61,884 nt of DNA from an uncultured Lachnospiraceae bacterium (GTDB lineage Bacteria; Bacillota; Clostridia; Lachnospirales; Lachnospiraceae). The notes under the pieces are model-generated. The model ran no database searches, was not told where the DNA came from, and saw nothing but the letters and a program-made list of their open reading frames with translations. This document shows, piece by piece, positions 1 through 8,182 of the stretch (the stretch's first letter is position 1; each line of letters starts with the position of its first letter). The stretch covers positions 65,271-127,154 of the forward strand of contig CANRIM010000002.1 in the NCBI GenBank assembly GCA_947630695.1, in the 5' to 3' direction. The translations under genes were made by a program, and so were the position numbers.

Positions 1-1166
1 GTCAGGACAAAGGCCGGTTTGTTATAGAGTTCCCGCAGGCGTCCCGCGATAATGCCCGCAACGCTTTCATGGATTTCTTTCACATACAGAAACAGCACCG
101 GCGTTTCCGGTTCCTGCTCTGCCAGCGCCACCGCCCGTTCCAGTCCCTCCTGGGTCAATGTCTTTCTCTGATCGTTCAGTTCTTTTAAATGCAGCGCCTG
201 TGCCAGCGCCGCATTTTCGTCCGTTTCATTGAACAGCCCGTAAGCCAGCATGGCGCTGTCCAGCCGGCCCGCCGCGTTGATACAGGGGCCTAAGATAAAC
301 CCGATCTGCTCCGGCGTCAGATGCGCCGGGTCCAGTTGATTCACCGCGATCAGTGCCCGGAGGCCCACATTTTTCAGATCCGGGAAATGCCGCAGTCCTT
401 CCTTTACCAGAATCCGGTTTTCATCCTTTAATTCCATGATGTCGCCGATGGTGGCGAAAGCACAGAAACACAGCAGTTCTTCATACAGCGCCTGCCGCTG
501 TTCCACAGCCAGCGTTTCCAAAAGGGCCTGTCCCAGCTTGAAAGCTACGCCAGCGCCGCAGAGTCCCGGAAAGGGATACGGACAGTCCGTGCGCTTGGGA
601 TCGATCACCGCGTCCGCTTCCGGAAGGATGTCACAGCTTCCGCCTGCATTTTCTTCGAAGGGCACCTCGTGATGATCGGTCACGATGACGGTAAGGCCTG
701 CTTCTTTCGCGTAATGGATCGCTTCTCGGGCGGAAATGCCGTTGTCACAGGTGATCACAAGCGCCGCGCCGTCTTCTTTCGCCTTTTCCATCAACCGGCG
801 GCTGACGCCGTAGCCGTCTTTTACCCGGTGGGGAATATCCACATCCGCACAGGCGCCGGCGGCCTGCAGCATTTCTTTTAAAATAAAGGACGCGCAGACC
901 CCGTCGATATCATAATCTCCAATCACGCGGATTTTTTTGCCCCCCGCAATGGTTTCCCGGATCAGCGAAACCGCTTTTTCCATATCCTTCATATCCCAGG
1001 GATTGTAAAGGTCCCGGATACTGCCGTGGAGATATTTCTCAAAGGCCGCATCGGTTTCGGGCCCCCGGTTTCGAATCAGCCGGATGGTCACCGGGCTCAG
1101 GCCGAAGCGCTGTGCCAGCCGCTCAAAATCCGCTTTTTTATTCTGTGTATACCATTGTTGTTTCAT
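1..1166 (-). CDS. recJ: Single-stranded-DNA-specific exonuclease RecJ (C-terminus beyond window edge)
   Basis: DHH-family 5'-3' single-strand exonuclease used in recombinational repair and mismatch repair. About 388 residues are visible and the C-terminal part lies outside the window. The phosphoesterase motifs are clear: GDYDIDG at about residues 83-89 and TDHHEVP with the DHH at about 164-166, followed by the 'INAAGRLD' stretch typical of RecJ. The ATG at 1166 has a purine-rich AAGGAA upstream. The gene lies just downstream of secDF on the same strand, a common neighbourhood in Clostridia, with a hairpin in between. Identification is firm; only completeness is unknown. Confidence 0.95.
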   Translation of the reverse strand, partial: MKQQWYTQNKKADFERLAQRFGLSPVTIRLIRNRGPETDAAFEKYLHGSIRDLYNPWDMKDMEKAVSLIRETIAGGKKIRVIGDYDIDGVCASFILKEMLQAAGACADVDIPHRVKDGYGVSRRLMEKAKEDGAALVITCDNGISAREAIHYAKEAGLTVIVTDHHEVPFEENAGGSCDILPEADAVIDPKRTDCPYPFPGLCGAGVAFKLGQALLETLAVEQRQALYEELLCFCAFATIGDIMELKDENRILVKEGLRHFPDLKNVGLRALIAVNQLDPAHLTPEQIGFILGPCINAAGRLDSAMLAYGLFNETDENAALAQALHLKELNDQRKTLTQEGLERAVALAEQEPETPVLFLYVKEIHESVAGIIAGRLRELYNKPAFVL

Positions 1167-1223
1167 TCCGTTGTTCCTTATCGTTTGCGGAAACTGCTTT
1201 TTTGCATACAGTTGAAAATCAGT

Positions 1224-1254
1224 AAAGCACCCTCTTGATCAAAGAGGATGCTTT
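1224..1254. terminator. Stem-loop between secDF and recJ
   Basis: AAAGCA and CCTCTT pair with AAGAGG and TGCTTT around a GATCA loop, with one mismatch. The T-run is short on both strands, so it is a weak or partial terminator at the end of secDF. No clear promoter is seen between it and recJ, so recJ probably relies on read-through. Confidence 0.5.
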
Positions 1255-1283
1255 ATTGTTTCTGTCATTTGCACCAACAGTAT

Positions 1284-3443
1284 TTATTGCTTTTTGGATT
1301 TATCCCTTTTCAGCATATACCAGATAGGGGAGGTCAGGCAGTTGGAGGAGAAAAGTCCCGCAACCAGACCCACCATCAGAGGCGCCGCAAACTCGCGGAT
1401 CGCAGTCACGCCGTTGATATAGATGGCCGCCACCATGATAAAGGTAGATGCGAAGGTAAAGATACTCCGGCTGATACACTGGGTGATACTGGTGTTGACC
1501 AGTTCCCGTCTGTCTTTATATGTCCCCATGTTCTCTCTGATACGGTCAAAGATAACGATGGTGGAGTTGATACAGTAACCGACGATCGTCAGCAGACAGG
1601 CTACAAAGGTATTGCCCACCGGAATCCGGAAAATCGCATAAGCGCAGATCACGATCAATACGTCATGGCAAAGGCCGATGACCGCGCTGGCGCCGAAGCG
1701 GATATCCTTGAACCGCAGGGCGATGTAAATCAGCATACAGATAACCGCAGCCACAACCGCGATGACGGCCTGGGCACGCATTTCGTTGCTGACCGTAGAG
1801 CTGATATTTTCCGCCTGGATCATGCTTTCATCCACGTCAAAGTTTTCTTCCAGCGCTTCATCTAAAGCGGTACGTTCTTCCAGATCCAGCTCTCTGGTCT
1901 TGATGATGACCTCTTTATTGCCGCTGCTCTGTACGATCTGCGTCTGGATATTGCCGTCGCCGGTGATTTCTTCTACAACGGGGACCACTTCCTTTTCCAC
2001 CCGGTCCACAGTCATTTCTTCATCAAAGGTGACGGTGGTGGAAGTACCGCCCAAAAATTCCAGACTGAAATTCAAAACTCTGTTGCCGGCAACGCCGTTT
2101 CCGATAAAGAAGCCGGCGCCCACAAGAATCACTGCAATCGAAATCGCCATGGCGATAAAGCGTTTGCCCACAAAATCAAAGGGTTTCCGGGTCTTGGCTT
2201 TGCCGTAGAATTTCGCGTCTTTCACGCCCAGCGCATACAGTGCGTTAACAACAAAACGGGAAACCACAAGAGAAACAAACATGGAAAGCAGGATACCGAT
2301 GGCCAGCGTCTGTGCGAAACCGCGGATAGAACCGTAGCCGCGCCACATCAGGATGATGGCTGCAATCAGCGTCGTCACGTTGCCGTCTAAGATCGCCGAG
2401 AACGCTTTCCGATAGCCTTCCCGGATGGAAGCCTTGACGGAATTGCCCGCCGCGATTTCCTCCTTGATACGGGCGAAGATAATGACGTTGGCGTCGACGC
2501 CCATACCGATGGACAGGATGATACCTGCGATACCCGCAATGGTCAGGGTAATATCAAATGCATTCAGAATCAGAAGCATCATCAGCGTATAAAGCAAAAG
2601 TCCGATGCCCGAAACCAGTCCGGGGATCAGGTATACGATGCACATCATGATAATGACAAGCAGGATGCCTACGATACCGGCCTGAATACTCTTTTCGATG
2701 GCTTCCACACCCAGCTTCGCGCTGACCACCTGGGATCTGACTTCTTCCAGCTCCAGGCTCAGGCCGCCGATACGGATGTAGGATGCCAGCTCTTCCGCCT
2801 CCTCATAGGAACTGATATTGGTAATGGAAGGGGATCCGTCCGTAATCGCCTGCTGTACGGTGGGGGATGAAATCAGCTCGTCGTCATAGATAATGGCGAT
2901 CTGCTGGCCGATGCTCTCCGCGGTGACCTCGCCGAAGCGTTGTGCCGCCTCATCCGTCAGCTTCAGCTGTACCGAATAGGAAGTGGCGCTGGTCTTTTCA
3001 TCTCTGGACACCATGGCTTCCGCACTGACGATATCCGAACCCTGCATGACGACTTCCGATTCGCCGTCTACTGAACGCAGGAAATACAGGGATCCGGGAG
3101 TACCCAGTTCTTCCAGCACCGCATTGGCGTCGCTGACGCCGGGGATTTCAATATTGATCCGGCGGTCGCCTTCCTGATAAACCTCAGCCTCCGTGCTGTA
3201 GGTTTCCGCACGTTTCTGCAGCTTATAGACGGTATCGTCCATATCTTCCTGGCTAACTTTACTGTCCTTGGCTTCGTAAGTAATGCTGACGCCGCCTGCA
3301 AGATCAAGCCCGAGACTGATGTTCTCCGCAGCGCCCGTCGCCGTGTCGCCGATACCAAAAAAGCTCACATAGCCGAAGGCAATCAGCGCAACCAGAAGAA
3401 TGGCCAGCACGACGATACTTTTTGCTTTTCCGTTTTTCTTCAT
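1284..3443 (-). CDS. secDF: Fused protein-export membrane protein SecDF
   Basis: 719-aa fusion of SecD and SecF, the RND-type accessory subunits that use the proton gradient to help pull preproteins through SecYEG. The SecD half begins with one membrane helix, followed by the GLDLAGG signature and an external domain. A SecD membrane bundle follows (ANVIIFARIKEE), then a second N-terminal helix and the SecF half with EFLGGT and the matching bundle (NSTIVIFDRIRE). I start it at the ATG at 3443, which has AGAGGAG upstream. An in-frame GTG 54 nt further up has no ribosome-binding site. The fused form is the Bacillus-type arrangement. Confidence 0.95.
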   Translation of the reverse strand: MKKNGKAKSIVVLAILLVALIAFGYVSFFGIGDTATGAAENISLGLDLAGGVSITYEAKDSKVSQEDMDDTVYKLQKRAETYSTEAEVYQEGDRRINIEIPGVSDANAVLEELGTPGSLYFLRSVDGESEVVMQGSDIVSAEAMVSRDEKTSATSYSVQLKLTDEAAQRFGEVTAESIGQQIAIIYDDELISSPTVQQAITDGSPSITNISSYEEAEELASYIRIGGLSLELEEVRSQVVSAKLGVEAIEKSIQAGIVGILLVIIMMCIVYLIPGLVSGIGLLLYTLMMLLILNAFDITLTIAGIAGIILSIGMGVDANVIIFARIKEEIAAGNSVKASIREGYRKAFSAILDGNVTTLIAAIILMWRGYGSIRGFAQTLAIGILLSMFVSLVVSRFVVNALYALGVKDAKFYGKAKTRKPFDFVGKRFIAMAISIAVILVGAGFFIGNGVAGNRVLNFSLEFLGGTSTTVTFDEEMTVDRVEKEVVPVVEEITGDGNIQTQIVQSSGNKEVIIKTRELDLEERTALDEALEENFDVDESMIQAENISSTVSNEMRAQAVIAVVAAVICMLIYIALRFKDIRFGASAVIGLCHDVLIVICAYAIFRIPVGNTFVACLLTIVGYCINSTIVIFDRIRENMGTYKDRRELVNTSITQCISRSIFTFASTFIMVAAIYINGVTAIREFAAPLMVGLVAGLFSSNCLTSPIWYMLKRDKSKKQ

Positions 3444-3614
3444 CTGACTGAAACTCCTCTTTTTTATCTGATGTAAAAAGTTTTTTGCGCTTTTCACATG
3501 AATTATAAAAAATGTCGCAAAACGACTAATATACTATAGCACAATCTCCGCGGCATAGCAAGCAGTTTTCACAGGCAGCCCCGGGGATTTCCATGCAGAA
3601 AAGCCCCTCTTCCT

Positions 3615-3965
3615 TCAGGCCAGCGCGCCGCCGATCATGCCGGAAGCCACACAGAGCGCCAGCTGCATCAGAATATTTTTATAATTTCCCTGAAAACCGC
3701 CGTGCAGGATCACAGAAACGGCCGCAAGGGCGGCAAAATAGCACAACCCTGTCACAACGCCCCACAGATATTTTTTTGCCTGGACAATTTTTCCCATCAG
3801 AAAACCGCTTAAAAACCCGGAAAGGCAGTAAATGGCCATGACGCCCAGGCGCAGCTTCTGCGCGCTCAGGCCGAATTTATACAGTACCGCCGCCAGTACG
3901 ATCAGCAGGACTGCGGAAAACAGATATGTAACAAACATAACCTTCAGCAATGATTTGATCTTCAT
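3615..3965 (-). CDS. TIGR04086-type small membrane protein
   Basis: 116-aa integral membrane protein with four predicted hydrophobic segments and no large soluble part. The patterns LYKFGLS near the first loop and 'FLSGFLMGK' are those I associate with the TIGR04086 family of Clostridia and Bacilli, which often sits beside the yajC/secDF genes as here. Function is unknown. The start is the ATG at 3965 with GGAGGG 4 nt upstream; a longer frame reaching 4034 lacks a ribosome-binding site. Confidence 0.75.
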   Translation of the reverse strand: MKIKSLLKVMFVTYLFSAVLLIVLAAVLYKFGLSAQKLRLGVMAIYCLSGFLSGFLMGKIVQAKKYLWGVVTGLCYFAALAAVSVILHGGFQGNYKNILMQLALCVASGMIGGALA

Positions 3966-4068
3966 AAAACCCTCCGTATGCAGGAACCATGCCGGTACAA
4001 ACGCATGTAACGGCATGGCCTTTTTTCGATTCATTTTATGAAGCGGACAGATCGGTTATGCCATAATT

Positions 4069-4500
4069 TTAAAGATAGTTTTTCATTCTGCTGATATTGC
4101 GCTGCTCAAACTCCATCAGTTCGTCCGCCAGCTCACAGTACTCTTTTTTTGCGGAAAGATTATCATGCAGGGATTTCGTTGTGGATATGATTCTCCCGGT
4201 GTTTTCCCGGATCAGCATATTGGCGGCTGTGGACGCTTTGCGTTTTCCCATGGTCCTGACAAAAGAGGACACTCTGCACCACGCGCGTTTCATCGCAGAA
4301 GGCGCGGGACGGTCTCCGGATACAATCAGTTCTTCCTCCGCCCGATCCTGAATCGAAGTGTATTTTCCAAGTTGTCTGGTCAGATCCAGCGCCAGTTCCT
4401 CATCCTCCACCTTGTCCATCATCGCGTAAATCGTATCCACCGCTGCCGAAGCATTTTTATACGTTTCATGCAAAAGCCTTTTATCAGAATTGCTGATCAC
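4069..4500 (-). CDS. Hypothetical helical protein
   Basis: 143 aa, no signal peptide and no membrane segment. It is almost entirely helical and charged and could form an antiparallel helical bundle. Near residues 5-60 it resembles in pattern, but not demonstrably in homology, ferritin-like or DUF2383-like bundles. Translation starts at GTG (4500), preceded by AAAGGAG at 8 nt. It runs on the same strand as the secDF group but is divergent from the next gene at 4688. I do not recognise the family. Confidence 0.6.
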   Translation of the reverse strand: MISNSDKRLLHETYKNASAAVDTIYAMMDKVEDEELALDLTRQLGKYTSIQDRAEEELIVSGDRPAPSAMKRAWCRVSSFVRTMGKRKASTAANMLIRENTGRIISTTKSLHDNLSAKKEYCELADELMEFEQRNISRMKNYL

Positions 4501-4589
4501 CTGTTTGTCTCCTTTCGTCTTTCTTGCTGTCTGCTATAGTCTTTGCGGATTTCGGACAGATTATTCGAAGAACCGTGATGAAAGCCTTC

Positions 4590-4618
4590 TTGAAAGCGCC
4601 GCGAAAATCATTTATACT
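4590..4618 (+). promoter_or_regulatory. Sigma-A-type promoter for the gene at 4688
   Basis: TTGAAA (4590-4595), 17-nt spacer, TATACT (4613-4618). The start of transcription would be near 4625, about 60 nt before the coding region. Confidence 0.6.
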
Positions 4619-4638
4619 CATGATTACAGCAAAAAATA

Positions 4639-4673
4639 AGCTTCCGCCTGTGCTGCAAAGCGGAAACTTTTTT
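4639..4673 (+). terminator. Terminator-like hairpin inside a leader (possible attenuator)
   Basis: AGCTTCCGC pairs with GCGGAAACT (one mismatch) across a 12-nt loop and is followed by TTTTTT. It lies downstream of the promoter at 4590-4618 and only about 14 nt before the ATG at 4688, so it would stop the gene's own transcript unless another structure forms. Confidence 0.55.
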
Positions 4674-4687
4674 GAAAGAGACCAAAG

Positions 4688-5209
4688 ATGATCAGAATCA
4701 GAATAAACCAGCCCTTCACTTATCCTGCCGCGCTGAAACAGCTTGCGCTGCGGAACCTGAAGCTGCTGCGTCCGTATTTTCATAAAAACATACGATATTT
4801 CGGCGCCTATATGCACTGCAGCCTGACACCGGACGCCGTCCGCAAGGATCCTGCCCTTTCCGAACTTCTGTGTGAAATGACGGAAATCCTGAAAAACAGG
4901 GCCTTTGAAGCCCTCTGTCCGGCCTGCGGCCATACGATGGAAGAACTGCGCGCCCACGGGCTCAAAGTAAAGGACGGCATTCCGTTTTATATGCCGTCCG
5001 ACGCTGCAGATGCGAAAATCAAAGGCAGCGCCGTCCGCTGTATCATCCGTTTCAGCGACATTTCGGAAGACAACCGGATTCCCTTCGTTCTGGAACTGGT
5101 CAAATGCATCGCTTACGATGCGCTGGATCATTATGAATACCATCCGTCGTTTACAGGCGTCTGTACACGCAGCATCACACCCAAAAGAATCATTGACGTC
5201 ATAGAATAA
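4688..5209 (+). CDS. Hypothetical cytoplasmic protein with one CxxC
   Basis: 173-aa soluble protein, no signal peptide. A single CPACG motif sits around residue 77, too little for a full zinc knuckle on its own. The C-terminal third is mixed alpha/beta with several aromatic residues (HYEYH). The only plus-strand gene in the first 15 kb, it has its own promoter, a terminator-like hairpin in the leader and a terminator behind it, so it is an independent, possibly regulated unit. The ribosome-binding site (GAAAGAGA) is weak. I do not recognise the family. Confidence 0.65.
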   Translation: MIRIRINQPFTYPAALKQLALRNLKLLRPYFHKNIRYFGAYMHCSLTPDAVRKDPALSELLCEMTEILKNRAFEALCPACGHTMEELRAHGLKVKDGIPFYMPSDAADAKIKGSAVRCIIRFSDISEDNRIPFVLELVKCIAYDALDHYEYHPSFTGVCTRSITPKRIIDVIE

Positions 5210-5245
5210 GGCTTCCTGCCGTCTGCAGGAAGCCTTTTGTTTTTT
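5210..5245. terminator. Intrinsic terminator between convergent genes
   Basis: GGCTTCCTGC / GCAGGAAGCC perfect 10-bp stem with a 5-nt loop, followed on the plus strand by TTTTGTTTTTT. It ends the gene at 4688 and may also serve the SH3 gene arriving on the minus strand, where the T-run is poorer. Confidence 0.85.
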
Positions 5246-6356
5246 AATGATCCAGTTCTTCTGTTTTCACATATACGTATGTATCGTTCAGCTTGACCTC
5301 GCTGTAGCCGTTTCCGAAATAACGGGTCCGTTCATAGCTCTGTCCCGCTTCCAGATTGCCCATGGGCTCGATCACGCTGCTGCAGGAAGCATAATAAGCG
5401 CAGCTGCCGGTGACGGTGTCGTTCACTTCAAGGCTGTTGTAGAGGTACTTGCTTTCCACATAGCCGGTAATGTTGTTGTAGGTCACAGCGGAAAATCCGT
5501 TTTCCTTGTTGCTGTCCACATACACGCCGGAACCCACCGGAATCACACTGACGACGGTGGACGCCGTATCATCCGACTCATACAGATCCAGATTGATGAC
5601 TGCCACCTGGGTTTTCTTCACGTCTCCCGCCGTCTTCGGCGGATCCGTCTCCCCAAGCTTTAACTCTCCGTTTTCCCCGGCGGTATCCTTGTTCTTGTCT
5701 TTCAGAGCATCGGCTGATTTTGCCAGATCCTCGTCCAGCGCCTCCACGAAATTGTAAACGCCTTCATCGGAACTTAATGCCATTGCAAAGGAAGTTTCTA
5801 CTTCATCAAACAGCGCTTCCGTCTCGATCTTGCCAAGCACGGTCTGCAGCCTGTTCTTCTGGGATTCCGTCAGGCGCTCCGGGTCATTGTTGATATACAG
5901 CTTGCCCTCCGAATCCCGGCATATAAAGTGGGTCTCCATACCCGGTACCGGGGTCTGCACATCCGGGAAGCGGATCTCGTAATATGCAAACACGATGTAG
6001 TAATTCTTGGTAACGCCTTTTTTATGGGTATAACATTTGATATTGTCGTAGCTTTCCACCAGCGTGCTTTTGTGCGTCACTGCCTGTTCATCCGCAGTGG
6101 TAAACGGGACAACGATCTTTTTCAGGCTGTCCGTATCCCCGGCTGCCACCGACGTATAATACGAATTCACCAGCTCGTTGACTTCGTCATACGCATCGGT
6201 CAGAATCGCGCCGGGATCAGGTTGATTCGCCGTTTTCTGATCGATGACAATCAGCACGATCAGTATAACAAATAAAATGCCCAAAGCGGAAAACCGTATC
6301 TGCCTGCCGTAAAGCCGTGCATACTGCTTCACCTGGCGCCAACATTTCTTAATCAT
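5244..6356 (-). CDS. Membrane-anchored SH3-domain protein
   Basis: 370 aa. One membrane helix at about residues 22-39 (GILFVILIVLIVI) after a basic N-terminus suggests the bulk of the protein is outside the membrane. An NTF2-like or all-alpha region follows (about 55-200), then an Asp/Lys-rich linker, and a bacterial SH3 domain (about 240-310: 'VAVINLDLYES', 'GYVESKYLYN'), usually a peptidoglycan-binding module. The start is the ATG at 6356 with AAAGGAG 6 nt upstream; the longer frame would run through the tRNA gene and is rejected. It lies 31 nt behind tRNA-Arg and probably shares its promoter. A role at the cell wall is inferred. Confidence 0.75.
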   Translation of the reverse strand: MIKKCWRQVKQYARLYGRQIRFSALGILFVILIVLIVIDQKTANQPDPGAILTDAYDEVNELVNSYYTSVAAGDTDSLKKIVVPFTTADEQAVTHKSTLVESYDNIKCYTHKKGVTKNYYIVFAYYEIRFPDVQTPVPGMETHFICRDSEGKLYINNDPERLTESQKNRLQTVLGKIETEALFDEVETSFAMALSSDEGVYNFVEALDEDLAKSADALKDKNKDTAGENGELKLGETDPPKTAGDVKKTQVAVINLDLYESDDTASTVVSVIPVGSGVYVDSNKENGFSAVTYNNITGYVESKYLYNSLEVNDTVTGSCAYYASCSSVIEPMGNLEAGQSYERTRYFGNGYSEVKLNDTYVYVKTEELDH

Positions 6357-6387
6357 GCGCAAACTCCTTTCTCTGATGGTAAAAAAG

Positions 6388-6460
6388 CACACCCGGAGGG
6401 ATTCGAACCCCCGCCACATGGCACCGGAAACCATTGCTCTATCCCCTGAGCTACGGGTGC
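6388..6460 (-). tRNA. tRNA-Arg (anticodon CCG)
   Basis: 73-nt cloverleaf. The acceptor GCACCCG pairs with CGGGTGT (last pair G-U). The D-arm has GCTCAGGGGATAGAGC, the anticodon stem closes a TTCCGGT loop giving CCG, and the T-arm has the GGTTCGAATCC core. The discriminator is G and CCA is not encoded. It reads the rare-to-moderate Arg codon CGG. Confidence 0.95.
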
Positions 6461-6492
6461 TTAAAATGCGCATCTTTCCATGCGACACCGTC

Positions 6493-6521
6493 ATTATAAC
6501 ACAAAGCTTTCGTTTTGTAAA
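6493..6521 (-). promoter_or_regulatory. Sigma-A promoter for tRNA-Arg and the SH3 gene
   Basis: On the minus strand: TTTACA (6516-6521), 17-nt spacer, perfect TATAAT (6493-6498). The tRNA 5' end lies about 32 nt downstream. Confidence 0.8.
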
Positions 6522-6579
6522 GGTCTCCCACTTTGGACTTGTTTTTCAGGAGTTTTGCGGCATAAAACGCCCTATTTTT

Positions 6580-7335
6580 TTATAAATCCACCACGATTCC
6601 CACCGGACAGTGGTCACTGCCGGTTACTTCGCTGTAAATCAGAGAATCTGAAATTTTCTCTTGCAGAGAAGATGATACCACAAAATAATCGATTCGCCAA
6701 CCCACATTTTTTTCTCTTGCCCGCATCCGGTAGGACCACCAGCTGTAGGCGTCCTTCCGTTCCGGATAAAGGTAACGGAAAGAATCCGTAAATCCGGCGG
6801 CCAGAAGCTCCGAGAACTTGCCCCGCTCCTGGTCGGAAAAGCCGGGATTGCCCACGTTGGATTTCGGATTTTTCAAATCGATTTCCTGATGGGCCACATT
6901 CAGATCCCCGCAGAGAATCACCGGTTTGCACGCATCCAGTTTTTTCATATATGTACGCAGGGCATCCTCATAGGCCATCCGGTAGTCGATACGCTTTAAT
7001 TCCGGCTGGGCGTTGGGCGTATAGGATGTGATGAGATAAAAATCTGCATATTCCAGGGTTATGACCCTGCCTTCGTCCATAAAAGAGCCGTCGATGCCGT
7101 ATGTGACGGAAAGCGGCTCCTGCTTTGCAAACACCGCGGTGCCGGAGTATCCTTTTTTCTCGGCGCTGAAATAATATTCATAATATCCTTCCGCCCGAAA
7201 ATCCGCCTGTCCCGGCTGCATCTTCGTTTCCTGCAGGCAGAAAATATCCGCGTCCATTGCCTTGAAAAAATCCCCGAAGCCTTTTTGCAGGCAGGCTCTG
7301 AAGCCGTTGACATTCCATGATATCATTTTTAACAT
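6580..7335 (-). CDS. xth: Exodeoxyribonuclease III (AP endonuclease)
   Basis: 251-aa member of the exonuclease III/AP endonuclease family, which cleaves abasic sites in base excision repair and removes 3' blocking groups. The ISWNVNG start, metal-binding Glu36 in LQETKM, the GDLN motif around residue 142 and the C-terminal GSDHCP (catalytic Asp-His) are all present. Length fits the family. The ATG at 7335 has AAGGAG 7 nt upstream and overlaps the end of recO by 7 bp, so the two repair genes are translationally coupled. The symbol exoA is used in Bacillus for the same gene. Confidence 0.95.
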   Translation of the reverse strand: MLKMISWNVNGFRACLQKGFGDFFKAMDADIFCLQETKMQPGQADFRAEGYYEYYFSAEKKGYSGTAVFAKQEPLSVTYGIDGSFMDEGRVITLEYADFYLITSYTPNAQPELKRIDYRMAYEDALRTYMKKLDACKPVILCGDLNVAHQEIDLKNPKSNVGNPGFSDQERGKFSELLAAGFTDSFRYLYPERKDAYSWWSYRMRAREKNVGWRIDYFVVSSSLQEKISDSLIYSEVTGSDHCPVGIVVDL

Positions 7336-8000
7336 TTGTTTTCTCCTTCGTCCGGCAGCATGCCTTCCAGAATTTCCAGCGCATGCAGCTTCCGGTCAAT
7401 GGTCCTGTTCCGGTAAAAATCCGCCAGCTGCTCCAGCGCCTGCAGCAGCGGTTCGGACAGTGCAAAGGTATAGAGCTTTTCCACCGGCGTTTTCAGAATA
7501 AATTCCACGGTGTACTGCAGGGTCCGGTCCTGCAGCTGCATCTGTTCCGCGGACGGCAGCTCTCCGTTGATCCGCATGAGGCGCAGCTCAAAGACCCGGC
7601 GTACCAGCCGGTTGGAAATCTTTTTATGTACCAGCGCTTTCAGCGACTGATACAAAAGCGCCAGGGTTTCCCGTTCATCCGTAAACTCCCGTGCATAATA
7701 ATCGCAGAGCTCCAGAAAATAAAAACCGTAGTATGCGCTTTCCGGATCTGCGGTCAGCTCCCGGAAATAATGCTGCGCATAAAATGCAGTCACCTGAAAA
7801 CTGCTTTTGCCTTCGTACAGATCAAACTGCCCGAATGCAAAGGGATTGGCCGCCGCCACCAGCATACTGGTAGGTTTTCTGGCGCCCCGGGCAAAAGCGG
7901 ATATTTTTCCGTATTCTTTTGTCAGGATCAGGAGCCGTTTGTCATATTCCCCCACCGGTGAGGCTGCCAGAACGATTCCCGTTGCTGCTGTCTTCTCCAT
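7329..8000 (-). CDS. recO: DNA repair protein RecO
   Basis: 223 aa. It starts with the RecO OB-fold (GIVLAASPVGEYDKRLLILTK; 'FARGARKPTS'), followed by the helical C-terminal domain. RecO helps load RecA on gapped DNA with RecF/RecR. The cysteine cluster that binds zinc in some RecO proteins is absent; that region reads 'INGELPSAEQ'. The gene sits in the conserved era-yqzL-recO order, and its start overlaps the end of the yqzL-like gene in another frame. Confidence 0.92.
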   Translation of the reverse strand: MEKTAATGIVLAASPVGEYDKRLLILTKEYGKISAFARGARKPTSMLVAAANPFAFGQFDLYEGKSSFQVTAFYAQHYFRELTADPESAYYGFYFLELCDYYAREFTDERETLALLYQSLKALVHKKISNRLVRRVFELRLMRINGELPSAEQMQLQDRTLQYTVEFILKTPVEKLYTFALSEPLLQALEQLADFYRNRTIDRKLHALEILEGMLPDEGENKC

Positions 8001-8097
8001 TGCCTTTGCTTTCTTTCTGCACGCTTATGCCTCTGTACGCAAGATAAGCCGCCACGCTGCCTGTATTTTCAAAATTCTTCCATAAACGGTCATTCAT
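7942..8097 (-). CDS. YqzL-like small protein
   Basis: 51-aa protein lying exactly where yqzL is found in Bacilli and Clostridia, between era and recO. The N-terminal pattern W-x2-F-x2-TGSV-x-AYL-x-Y matches my recollection of the YqzL family; the tail is Ser/Gly/Asn rich and probably disordered. The ATG at 8097 has AAGGGA about 8 nt upstream. The last 59 nt overlap recO in another frame. Function is unknown. It is short and easily missed by gene callers. Confidence 0.72.
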   Translation of the reverse strand: MNDRLWKNFENTGSVAAYLAYRGISVQKESKGNGEDSSNGNRSGSLTGGGI

Positions 8098-8182
8098 AAT
8101 TTTTGTCCCTTTTTTAAAAATTTTATCCTGCTCTTAGCTTTTTCAAATGACCGCTTTTCTATACTGTCAGTAATTCCCTGAC

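Noticed and set aside
4484-5143. 219-aa minus-strand reading frame
   Set aside because: Lies opposite the plus-strand gene at 4688 that has its own promoter, ribosome-binding site and terminator. No family pattern in the minus-strand translation.
5244-6494. Longer start for the SH3 protein
   Set aside because: Residues before the ATG at 6356 would be translated from the tRNA-Arg gene and have no ribosome-binding site.
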